From contig CALKUH010000019.1 in NCBI GenBank assembly GCA_937996795.1, forward strand, positions 1-64,000: a DNA stretch of 64,000 bases, in the 5' to 3' direction. The translations under genes and the position numbers were made by a program. Position 1 is the first letter of the stretch; the number at the start of each line of letters is the position of its first letter. Positions 34,994 through 43,800 of this stretch are shown here, in pieces. The notes beneath the pieces were generated by a model, which was not told the origin of the DNA, made no database searches, and was given only the letters and a program-made list of their open reading frames with translations. Origin of the DNA: an uncultured Verrucomicrobiota bacterium. Lineage in GTDB: Bacteria > Verrucomicrobiota > Kiritimatiellia > CAIVKH01.

Positions 34994-36415
34994 TCAGAAC
35001 GCGAGCGAATCGCCGTGTGCGCGCTGCTGCGCGCGCAGCGTGGCGAGCAGGCGCTGCAGGGTCGCGGCGTGGCGCGGGTCTTCGGAGAGATCGCGCATTT
35101 CGAGCGGGTCTTCGCGCAGGTTGAACAGCAGCGTTTTCTTCGCCTTGGGGTAGACGATCACCTTCCAGTCGCCTTCTCGCAGCATGCGTTGCGCGCCGGT
35201 GTAGCCGCCGAAAATCGCATCGTACTGCGTCTCGCGCTCGCCGCGCACGAGCGGCAGCAAGCTGCGGAAATCGACATGGCCGGGAATTTCGGCGCCGGCC
35301 AGTTCGAGCGTGGTCGGCACGATGTCCTGCATGTACACCGGGGTGTCGATGCGACGGCCGGCGGGCATGCCCGCGCCCGCAAGGATAAGCGGCATCTGCA
35401 TGCTGTGCTCAAACATGTTTTGTTTGCCCATGAGCCCGTGCCGGCCCACGGCGAGCCCGTGGTCGCCGGTGAAGATCACCAGCGTCGAATCCGCCTTGCC
35501 GCTCTTTTCCAGTGCATCAAGGATGCGCCCGATCTGCTCATCCATGTGCTCGATGATGGCATAGTATTCCTGGCGGTGGACTTGGATCGCGCGCGGCGTG
35601 CGCGGAAATGGCGCGAGCGTTTCGTCGCGCAGCGTTTCGCCCGCTTCCATCTCCTCTCGATACGGATACGCAGGCAGGAAATTGTCCGGCACGGTGACGC
35701 GCTCCGCCGGGTAGCCGTCCACAAAGCGCTTCGGCGCCTGCCGCGGATCGTGCGGCGAACTGAAGGCGAGGTACATGAAGAACGGCGCGTTGTTGGTGGC
35801 CTCCTGCTCCAACAGCCCCACGGCATCGTCCGCCAGCACCTCGGCCCAATGTTTGCCGCCCTGCCAGTGCCCGCCGAGCTTCGTGTCGTACGGCGACCAG
35901 CGGTCCGGCTGGTCCTCGCTGGGACGATGGTAGCCGGACGGCACCGCCTTCGGCATGCCGGGCCGCTCGCGCACCAGCGTCTGGAACACCGTGCGCGGAT
36001 CTGTTCCAACGTGCCACTTGCCGGACATCCGCGTGACGTACCCCGCCTGCTCAAGCAATTGCGGCCAGAGCCGGCGCTGCGCCACTTCCCGCTTCAGCGA
36101 CCCGTCGATTTTTTCCGCGCGATAAAGCGACCGGCCGGTCATCAGCATCGTGCGACTCGCGATGCACACCGCGGCATGCCATGAGCCGGGGTTGTAGGCG
36201 TTCATGAACGACACCCCGCGCGCCGCGAGCCGGTCCAGGTTCGGCGTGCGTACCTCGCCGCCAAAGGCCTGCACCCCATCCACACTCATGTCGTCGGCCA
36301 TCAGGATCAGGATGTTCGGCCGCTCCGGCGCCGCTGCGCGCACCGGGGAAGGACACGCGAGCCCGACACCCATCAAAATCGAGCCCGTTAGACGAGAAAT
36401 CGAAAAAACCTTCAT
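34994..36415 (-). CDS. Exported S1-family sulfatase (CIASR)
   Basis: 473 residues from the ATG at 36415, which has AGGGAG 8 nt upstream; an in-frame upstream extension lacks a signal. Signal peptide about 1-28 ending P-V-R-A-A-A. Metal ligands are in I-L-M-A-D-D-M-S, and the formylglycine motif is C84-I-A-S-R with M-L-M-T-G-R, the C-x-A-S-R variant. Also seen: G-K-W-H-V-G, L-A-F-S-S-P-H-D-P-R and F-T-G-D-H-G. These fit choline-sulfatase/arylsulfatase-like S1 members. It stands alone on its strand, between an AT-rich gap holding inverted repeats (downstream) and TATAAT-like elements at about 36492-36505 (upstream). Likely removes sulfate from a sugar in the periplasm or outside; the position of attack is unknown. 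Confidence 0.9.
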   Translation of the reverse strand: MKVFSISRLTGSILMGVGLACPSPVRAAAPERPNILILMADDMSVDGVQAFGGEVRTPNLDRLAARGVSFMNAYNPGSWHAAVCIASRTMLMTGRSLYRAEKIDGSLKREVAQRRLWPQLLEQAGYVTRMSGKWHVGTDPRTVFQTLVRERPGMPKAVPSGYHRPSEDQPDRWSPYDTKLGGHWQGGKHWAEVLADDAVGLLEQEATNNAPFFMYLAFSSPHDPRQAPKRFVDGYPAERVTVPDNFLPAYPYREEMEAGETLRDETLAPFPRTPRAIQVHRQEYYAIIEHMDEQIGRILDALEKSGKADSTLVIFTGDHGLAVGRHGLMGKQNMFEHSMQMPLILAGAGMPAGRRIDTPVYMQDIVPTTLELAGAEIPGHVDFRSLLPLVRGERETQYDAIFGGYTGAQRMLREGDWKVIVYPKAKKTLLFNLREDPLEMRDLSEDPRHAATLQRLLATLRAQQRAHGDSLAF

Positions 36416-36754
36416 GGCATATCTCCCTGATCCGAAACGGCATATCATAACGAAAAAACACGAACAAGGAAGGATTGTAATAAATTGTATTATATTGGCA
36501 TTATAAAGGTTCGCCACTGTCGGGCTCGGAGATCAGCGCGTAGGCTTATTCCTCGCCTTGCGGCGGTTGAACCAGAAAAGAGCATGGAGACAGGATGAAC
36601 AGGATATACAAGATTGAAGGGGAACCCGTTGCATCGCGCGCAGGCTTCACTCGCGCGGTGAATATCAGTTCCGACGCAACCCCATCCTGTTCATCCCGTT
36701 GATCCTGTCCGCCGATGCCGAACGGCCGATTTTAGGTTGAAAGGAACTCGTGCG
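36416..36754. other. 339-bp intergenic region with divergent promoters and a dispersed inverted repeat
   Basis: The left part (36416-36515) is AT-rich, with TATAAT on the minus strand (about 36497-36492) suited to the sulfatase at 36415, and TTGTAATAAATTGTATTATATTGG on the plus strand. The right part carries the inverted repeat described separately, directly before the next sulfatase. No convincing short gene or RNA was found. Confidence 0.5.
36589..36709. repeat. Dispersed inverted repeat GACAGGATGAACAGGAT / ATCCTGTTCATCC...ATCCTGTC
   Basis: The left arm GACAGGATGAACAGGAT spans 36589-36605. The right arm is ATCCTGTTCATCC at 36684-36696 followed by ATCCTGTC at 36702-36709. The arms flank about 80 bp. 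This type of ATCCTGTTCATCC element is known to me as a widespread, poorly understood intergenic repeat in environmental bacterial genomes. The right arm ends about 45 nt before the start of the next sulfatase. Confidence 0.65.
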
Positions 36755-38197
36755 ATGAACCTGCGAACCCTGGGCGGTGGATTGTTGTGCGGCGCGTCGC
36801 TGACCCTGTGCGCGCCGATGGGTGACGCTGCCGCGAAGTCGCCGGGGCCCAACCTCGTGTTTATTCTCGCCGATGACCTGGGCAAGGAATGGATCTCCGC
36901 GTATGGCGCGGAGGACATTCGCACGCCGAACATCGATGCGCTCGCAGCGGGCGGGATGCGCTTCGAAAACGCCTATGCGATGCCGCAGTGCACGCCGTCG
37001 CGCATCGCGCTGCTCACCGGGAAGTACCCCTTCCGCAACGGGTGGGTGAACCACTGGGACGCGCCGCGCTGGGGCGACGGTTATTTCGATTGGAAACACC
37101 CGGAAAACACCACCGTCTTCCAGTTGCTGCAACGACTGGGCTATAAAACCGCCGCCGCGGGCAAATGGCAGATCAACGATTTCCGCAAAGAGCCCGACGC
37201 GATGACGCGCCACGGGTTCCACGACTGGTTCATGTGGACCGGCTACGAGGACGGCAACCCCGCCAGCGATCTGCGCTACCGGGACCCCTACATCCACACG
37301 CGCGAGGGCAGCAAGACCTACTCCGGGAAATTCGGCCCGGACCTCTACTCGGACTTCCTCATCCAGTTCATGCGGAAGCACAAGGACGAACCGTTCTGCC
37401 TCTACTACGCGATGGCGCTTCCGCACGACCCGTTCACCACGACGCCGGACGAGCCGAAGGCGGTCGGCAATTTGGAGAAGCACAAAGCCATGGTCCGCTA
37501 CATGGACAAGATGGTCGGCAAACTCGTCGCCGCGCTCGACGAGGCGGGCGTGCGTGACAATACGATCCTCGTCTTCACCGCGGACAACGGATCCACCAGC
37601 AGCATCACAGGCCGGCGCAATGGACGCCCCGTGTCCGGCGCGAAGATGAAGCTGGATGAGACCGGCGCGTGCATGCCGTTCATCGTAAACGGACCCGGTC
37701 TCGTGCCGGCGGGGGTGGTCACGGACGCGCTGACGGATTTCACCGACCTGCTGCCGACGTTCGTCGACCTCGCGGGCGGCACGCTCCCCGCGGATTTTGT
37801 CACCGATGGTGCATCGCTCGCGCCGCTGCTGCTCGGCAAGGCAACGGACTCGCCGCGCAACTGGATCCTGTCGATGGGCGGATTCCCCGGCATACAGGAC
37901 GACAAAGGCATCCGCAACGTGAAGAAATTCGCCCCGCGCGTCCTGCGCGACAAGCAGTACAAGGTCTGGGTGTCGGAGCAGAAGCAGATCACGCGCCTGC
38001 ACGACCTGCGCACGGATCCGTGGGAGGAAACCAACCTGCTCGACAGCCGCGACCCCGGGCACCAGGCGGCACGCGCGAAATTCGAGGCCGTGGTGAAGAC
38101 CCTGCCCGACCGCGACGCGAGACCCGTCTATACGCGCCGCCCCGGCGAAACCATTGTCCTGCGGCAGCACCAGAAGAAGGGGAAAGGCGGTGAGTAG
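36755..38197 (+). CDS. Exported S1-family sulfatase (CTPSR), first of a tandem pair
   Basis: 480 residues from the ATG at 36755, chosen for AAAGGAA 10 nt upstream and a clean signal peptide (1-26). Metal site F-I-L-A-D-D-L-G-K-E-W; formylglycine motif C79-T-P-S-R-I-A-L-L-T-G-K; then G-K-W-Q-I-N-D-F, with Gln where most S1 sulfatases have His in G-K-W-H. Further conserved strings are A-L-P-H-D-P-F and F-T-A-D-N-G-S. The neighbour at 38190 is clearly homologous across the whole catalytic domain, sharing for example D-L-G-K-E-W-I-S-A-Y-G-A, R-N-G-W-V-N-H-W-D and H-K-A-M-V-R-Y-M-D-K-M. The stop overlaps the proposed GTG start of that neighbour. It is preceded by a dispersed inverted repeat and likely forms a two-gene unit with its duplicate. 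Confidence 0.92.
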   Translation: MNLRTLGGGLLCGASLTLCAPMGDAAAKSPGPNLVFILADDLGKEWISAYGAEDIRTPNIDALAAGGMRFENAYAMPQCTPSRIALLTGKYPFRNGWVNHWDAPRWGDGYFDWKHPENTTVFQLLQRLGYKTAAAGKWQINDFRKEPDAMTRHGFHDWFMWTGYEDGNPASDLRYRDPYIHTREGSKTYSGKFGPDLYSDFLIQFMRKHKDEPFCLYYAMALPHDPFTTTPDEPKAVGNLEKHKAMVRYMDKMVGKLVAALDEAGVRDNTILVFTADNGSTSSITGRRNGRPVSGAKMKLDETGACMPFIVNGPGLVPAGVVTDALTDFTDLLPTFVDLAGGTLPADFVTDGASLAPLLLGKATDSPRNWILSMGGFPGIQDDKGIRNVKKFAPRVLRDKQYKVWVSEQKQITRLHDLRTDPWEETNLLDSRDPGHQAARAKFEAVVKTLPDRDARPVYTRRPGETIVLRQHQKKGKGGE

Positions 38198-40805
38198 CGC
38201 TTCGCCACTCACAGGCCTGTTCGGCAGCGCTTCTCCGCGCCCTCCGTGTCTCCGTGGTAAAATTTCCGCCGCCCTCGCATGCACGTTGCTCGCTGGCCTC
38301 GCGCCGCGGGCCGAGGCGACGAACGTGCCGCCGAACATCGTCTTCATTCTCGCGGACGACCTGGGCAAGGAGTGGATTTCCGCCTACGGCGCGTCAGACA
38401 TTTCCACCCCGAACCTCGACAGCCTCGCGTCCACCGGCATCCGCTTCGACAACTTCTATGGCATGCCGCAGTGCACCCCGTCGCGCGTCGCGTTGCTGAC
38501 GGGGAAATACCCGTGGCGCAACGGGTGGGTGAACCACTGGGACGTGCCGGCGTGGGGCATCGCGCACTTCGACTGGCGGACCAACATCAACACCTCGGTG
38601 TTCCGCCTGCTGCGCGAGGAGGGCTATACGACCGCCGTCGCAGGCAAGTGGCAGGTCAATGATTTCCGCATCGAACCCGAGGCGATGTGGCGGCACGGGT
38701 TCGACGACTGGTTCATGTGGACCGGCGTGGAGAGCGACAACCCGCCGAGCAGCGCGCGCTACTACGACCCCTACATCCAATCCCGCGAGGGCCGCCAGAC
38801 CTACACCGGCGCGTTCGGGCCGGATCTCTACTCCGGCTTCCTGATCGACTTCATCCGTCGGAACAAGGACCGGCCGTTCGCCGTGTACTACGCGATGACG
38901 CTGCCGCACACGCCGTTCACGCACACGCCGGACGAGCCGCTCGCCACGCTGCCCAACGACCTCGCGAAGCACAAGGCGATGGTCCGCTACATGGATAAAA
39001 TGGTCGGCAACATCATCACCACGCTGGAGCAGGAGGGCATCCGCAACCGGACGGTGGTGATCTTCACGACGGACAACGGGTCCACCGCGGGCATCACCGG
39101 CACGCGCAACGGGCGCCCGGTGTCCGGCGCGAAGCAGCAACTCACCGAGGCGGGCGCCTGCCTGCCCTTCATCGCGAACGGTCCCGGCCTCGTGCCCACC
39201 GGCGTTGTGAGCGATGTGCTGGTGGATTTCACCGACCTCATGCCGACGTTCCTGGCCCTCGCGGGGTCCAGCGTGCCGACATCGATCGTGACCGACGGGC
39301 ATTCGTTTGCACCCGTGCTGCTGGGGCAGGCCACGACCAATACGCGGGAGTGGATCCTGTCCACCGGCGGCAATCCCGGCAAAACAAACGCCAGCGGGCA
39401 GGTTGTGAACGTCGACTTCTACGACGAACGCGCGCTGCGCGACAAACGCTTCAAGGTCCGCGTCAACACGAACCGCGTCATCACCGCGCTCTACGACCTT
39501 CAGGAAGACCCGTGGGAGTTGACCAACCGGAACGGCTCCGCCTCCGCGATCCACACGAACGCGCGGGCGAAATTCCGCGCCATCCTCGACACGCAGATTC
39601 CCTTCACCGACGCCAACCCCGCCTACACACCATGGACCCTCGATACGGATGGCGACGGCATTCCCGACAACCATGAAACGGGCACCGGCGTCTTTGCCGG
39701 CCCCACCGACACCGGCACGCTCGCGCACGACTCCGACACGGACGGCGACGGCTGGAGCGATGGCGTGGAACTGCAGCTGGGCACCGACCCGAACGAGGCC
39801 GGCTATTTCCCGCAACCCGCGGGCGACCCGGTGGAGGTGCGCGTCCCGATGCAGCACTTCGTCGTCGTCTCCCTCAACGGCACGGCGACGAATCCGCTGA
39901 CCGGCGCGGCGACAAACGGATTTCCCGCGAATGTGACCACCAACGACCTGTTTGTCCGTCAGCGCACCGACGGCGCGCAACCCGAGCAGCGTGCGCGTCT
40001 CTTCCTGCGCTTCGATCTTTCCGGCGTGACGAATTCCGGCCTGACGGACGCGAAACTGCTGCTTCACCAGTACAACCGGTCCGAGTCACCGACCAACCAC
40101 TCGCCGATTGAGGTCTCCCGTGTCACCGCGAGTTGGAACCTCTCCGGCACCAACTTTCCGCTCTACGGCGCGTCCGTCGCGGGCAATCGCATCATCGCCA
40201 CCAACGACCTGTTCGGCACGATCCAGAACAGTCCCGGCGTGTATACGGGCAGCGTGACCGACATCGCCGCCGCGTGGTTGAACAACAGCGCCGCGAACAA
40301 CGGGTTCCGCGTCGCCCTCACCTATCCGCACACCATTCGCACCGCCTTCTCCCGGCAGGACGATCCTGGCACGCCGGCGCAGGATGAAAGTCCCGCGCTG
40401 GTGTTGACCTTTGGTGGTACTGGCAATCCCGACACGGACGGCGACGGCCTGCCCGATGCGTGGGAGGTCTTCCGGTTCGGCTCCATCACGAATTCCAATG
40501 GTGTGATCGACAGCGACGGCGACGGTGCGAACGACCGCGAGGAATACCTCGCGAACTCGAATCCGACGAACAGCCAGTCGGCATTTGAAATCACGTCGTT
40601 CCGCTTCGCGCCCGGCGCCGTGCGCGTCAACTACGACGGCCATCCCTCGCGGCGCTACACCCTGTCCGCGTCCACCAACGGCCTGACGAACTGGACCCCG
40701 CTCAAAGGGAACCTGATCCCCACGCCGCCGCTGAGTGAGGCCGCCGTCAACGCGCCGACCGGCGCCCTGCACTTCTACCGGCTGGACGCCAAACCCGCTC
40801 CTTGA
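38190..40805 (+). CDS. S1-family sulfatase (CTPSR) with TSP3-like and DNRLRE-like C-terminal modules
   Basis: 871 residues if translation starts at the GTG at 38190, which has AAGGGG upstream and overlaps the preceding stop by 8 nt; a TTG at 38154 is the alternative. The signal sequence is unusual: its charged region (R-P-P-C-L-R-G-K-I) is encoded by one arm of a dispersed repeat, followed by the apolar stretch S-A-A-L-A-C-T-L-L-A-G-L. The sulfatase domain (about 47-475; F-I-L-A-D-D-L-G, C95-T-P-S-R, G-K-W-Q-V-N-D-F) is a close copy of the upstream gene. It is followed by calcium-binding TSP3-like D-x-D-G-D-G motifs (about 485-545), a DNRLRE-like beta-domain (about 555-735), a second TSP3 pair and a short C-terminal R-R-Y-T-L-S-A-S-T-N beta segment. 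The tail suggests cell-surface or substrate attachment. Confidence 0.88.
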   Translation: MSSASPLTGLFGSASPRPPCLRGKISAALACTLLAGLAPRAEATNVPPNIVFILADDLGKEWISAYGASDISTPNLDSLASTGIRFDNFYGMPQCTPSRVALLTGKYPWRNGWVNHWDVPAWGIAHFDWRTNINTSVFRLLREEGYTTAVAGKWQVNDFRIEPEAMWRHGFDDWFMWTGVESDNPPSSARYYDPYIQSREGRQTYTGAFGPDLYSGFLIDFIRRNKDRPFAVYYAMTLPHTPFTHTPDEPLATLPNDLAKHKAMVRYMDKMVGNIITTLEQEGIRNRTVVIFTTDNGSTAGITGTRNGRPVSGAKQQLTEAGACLPFIANGPGLVPTGVVSDVLVDFTDLMPTFLALAGSSVPTSIVTDGHSFAPVLLGQATTNTREWILSTGGNPGKTNASGQVVNVDFYDERALRDKRFKVRVNTNRVITALYDLQEDPWELTNRNGSASAIHTNARAKFRAILDTQIPFTDANPAYTPWTLDTDGDGIPDNHETGTGVFAGPTDTGTLAHDSDTDGDGWSDGVELQLGTDPNEAGYFPQPAGDPVEVRVPMQHFVVVSLNGTATNPLTGAATNGFPANVTTNDLFVRQRTDGAQPEQRARLFLRFDLSGVTNSGLTDAKLLLHQYNRSESPTNHSPIEVSRVTASWNLSGTNFPLYGASVAGNRIIATNDLFGTIQNSPGVYTGSVTDIAAAWLNNSAANNGFRVALTYPHTIRTAFSRQDDPGTPAQDESPALVLTFGGTGNPDTDGDGLPDAWEVFRFGSITNSNGVIDSDGDGANDREEYLANSNPTNSQSAFEITSFRFAPGAVRVNYDGHPSRRYTLSASTNGLTNWTPLKGNLIPTPPLSEAAVNAPTGALHFYRLDAKPAP
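38231..38268 (+). repeat. Single arm of the CTCCGTGTCTCCGTGG dispersed repeat, inside coding sequence
   Basis: TTCTCCGCGCCCTCCGTGT followed by CTCCGTGGTAAAATTTCCG is nearly identical to the right arm at 46601-46638. The opposite arm (CCACGGAGACACGGAGG) is not seen here. The element lies within the signal-peptide coding region of the second tandem sulfatase. Confidence 0.7.
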
Positions 40806-40882
40806 GTCCCGCGCCCAACGGGCGCGGCTACAGCGCTGTAGGCGCGGGCGGTGACCGGCTGCGGAAGCCCGCGCGGCTACAG
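40806..40882. repeat. GCGCGGCTACAG repeat between convergent genes
   Basis: Two copies, GGCGCGGCTACAG (40821-40833) and GCGCGGCTACAG (40871-40882), lie in the 71-bp gap after the sulfatase stop. The second copy supplies the stop codon and the last sense codon of HCP-d on the opposite strand. CAGCGCTG within the gap is palindromic. No hairpin plus T-run is evident. Confidence 0.5.
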
Positions 40883-43800
40883 TGTTGAGAGCATGTGCGA
40901 GGGAATGGCCTGTTTTTCCAGGCCGGGGCCGGAGATTTTCAGCTCGGGGGCCACGCCTTTCCACACGAAGCCTTCCTTGGGGAAACCCCACTGTGCTTCC
41001 GTGCGGTGCGGAGTGCGGCGCAGGTCGGCGTAGAGCACCTTGAAGGCGTGCTTCCCTTTCTTCAGCGCGACGGACCAGTTTCCGTGGGCGTGCCAGCGGG
41101 TGTTGGGATACCACTCCTGCCCATTCACGAACACGCGCAGATCGTAGCCGCTTTCGTTGTCAGGCAGCATCCACTCGGACGGCGCGTGGAACGTGTAGAC
41201 ACCGTCCTGCGGCACATCGAGATAGCCCTCGTAGCGGATGGCGTACGGCTGCGTCGTCTCCTTCGGGCTGACATCGAGCACGTTGGACACAAATCCGGAC
41301 TTCTTCGCGGGCAACGTCAGGCCTTCGGAAAGCAGGTAGGGCCAGAGGTCTTCGACGTATTCGTAGTGCAGGCCGAGCCGCGTGCCCGCCACGTCCTCCG
41401 CGGTCTGCAGCTCCACTTTTTCAAGGATCGCCCAGCTCATCACGGTGGCGTGCGTGCCATCCTCCACCCACGGCGTGTAGGTCATGCCTTTGCGGAACGC
41501 GCGCGCCTTGATCCACGTCGTATCGCGGATGGTGAACGGTCCGGTGTAGAGCGCCGAGTCGTGGCGCGGGTCGCTGCCGTCGAGCGTGTAGCGGATCTCG
41601 ACGTCGGGCGTGGCACAGGAGAGCGTCACCGCCTGCTCGCCGGCGAACACCGTGGTTTCCGGGGAAATCGTGACGGGTTTGATCGGGCGGTAGATCGGCA
41701 CCACGCGGGCGAGGGACGCGGATGCGGAACGAGGGGCCAGCTCGAACTCGAAGTCGGGGTGCGGGGCCTTCATGGCGCGGCCGCCGACGGAGATCTCGGT
41801 GCAGTCGAGCGCGAGGCCTTTGTCGCCAACGCGGAGCAGCGAGCGGGCGGTGACCTCCAGGCCCGCGGTTTTGAACCGCGCGGGGGTCTGCGACGCGGCG
41901 TAGAAGATCGCCGTGCCGTCGGCAAGCGTCCCGGAAAAACCGGCGAGTCCGGGTCCGCCCTGGAGCGGTTGCACGCGCTGGAAGACCGGCGCTGGATCCT
42001 TTTCGTAGAACGCCCGGTGCGGGGCGATCACGGTGGCGAGCGTGGACGGGCCTTCGGATTTCCACGACAGCGACATCGAGCGACCGTAGGGCGCAGGCGC
42101 ATCCGTGGGCATCTTCTTGAGGCGGGCCACATAGGGCTCGGAGAGCCAGTAGTTCAGGTCCACGTTGCCGAAATGGTACATGTCCATGCCATTGAGGCCG
42201 GGGTTGCGCACCTGCACGATGCGCTGGGCGCGGTCGACGCGCACCGACGCGAACTTCTCCTGTTCCAGCAATTCGAGCCGCTTCGCCAGCGACTTGCCCG
42301 CCTGGATGATCGGCGTCGGCAATTGGTACTTCTGCTCGATGTTCCGCGGCGTCGGCGTGTCCACGAAATCCGTCACGATGTAGAGGTCACGCCCCTGCAC
42401 CGAGATCACCTGCCGCCCGTGCTTCACGTCGCGGATCGGCGTTTCGTCCAATTTCCGGCCTTCACGCTCCGCCTGGGTGCGCAGGCGCTTGACGGCCAGG
42501 TCCATCGACCAGTTGCCGAAAATGTCCGCGAAGGCGGACTTGCGGTAGTCCGGGTTGAACGCATACGGACCCTGATAGAGCCCCTCGGCCAGGTCGAAGG
42601 CGTCGGAGGAATGGAAGCGCGTCTCCTTCACGGCATCCGGTTTCGCGGACACGCTGAACATGCCCTTGCCGCCCGACCACGGTGGCAGGTCGAGGCCGAT
42701 GTACTGGATGCGCCCGTCGATGAACACCGGCGGCGCGCTGACGAAGCCCCAGAGCGCGAATCCGTTGGCATCGTCGCGCCCGCTGGCGACGGGGACGTTC
42801 AGGTTGTGGAAGTAGAGGAAGCGATCCGACGTGTTCCAGCCGGTGCGCAGGAAATTGTAGCCGGAAAAGGCCATGCTTTCGGACCGGATTTGCGGCTGCG
42901 GCTCCGGCTCGCCGCGCAGGCGCGCGCTCCACGCCCGCTGGGCGGCCGCCGGGTCGTCGTAGGGCAGCGCCTGCTGGTAGACCTTCCACATGCGCGCGCG
43001 GACCTCGGGTTCGTCGCTGAGCAGATTCACCTTGATCGAACCGCCAGGCGCGAAGTGGCCGTGCAGCGGGCTCGTGCTGATGCGGAAGGCGCGCCCGTCC
43101 TGCTTCATCATGTGCATCCAATACCGCGTGAAGGTCTTGAGGTTGAGCACGAGTTCCTCGTTCCACCACGGCGACAGCCAGTCCGGCTGCGCCTTCGCCA
43201 TCACATTGGTGAGCGCGAGGAACGAGCCGTCGGTATTTTCATGCCCCGCATTCGCGAGCGTCGCGTTCGCGCCGTCGCGGCGGATGTTGTGCGTCATGCT
43301 CATCTCGGTGAGGCGCGTCGCCTCGCGCGCGGCCCACCGCACGGAATTGAATTCCTGCAAATCGAGCACATGCGGCAGCATGCCGGTGAGCATCATCACG
43401 CGGAAGTTGTACTGGCCGCTGCGCATCAGGCGGATGGCGGAGGTGAGATATTCCGCGTTCGCGGCGAGCAGCAGGCGGGCGAGCGTGGTCGCGGGCAGGT
43501 CGTCGACCAGCTTGGGGTTCAGCGCCGCGCTGCCGACCAGGCGGCCGATGACCTGGTGATGCTGGTAGCCGATGAGCATGTTGTAGTTGCGGATCATGCC
43601 CGCGTTGTCGATGTCGCGGGACCAGTTCATGGACCAGTCGTCGGTAAACTCGGCCCAGCGGTTCAGGTGCTCGCGGTTGCCCGTCAGCACATAGGAGTCC
43701 AGCAGGATCGAGCCGAGCGCCCCGCCGCCGCTGTGGCGGTTGGCCAGCTCCTCATACGCCCCGCGCAAATCGGGCGTCGTGTTCTCCGGCGCATACGCCG

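Noticed and set aside
36476..36515. Sigma-54 promoter (GG-N10-GC) near TTGGCATTATAAAGG
   Set aside because: The spacing from GG does not reach GC at the required position.
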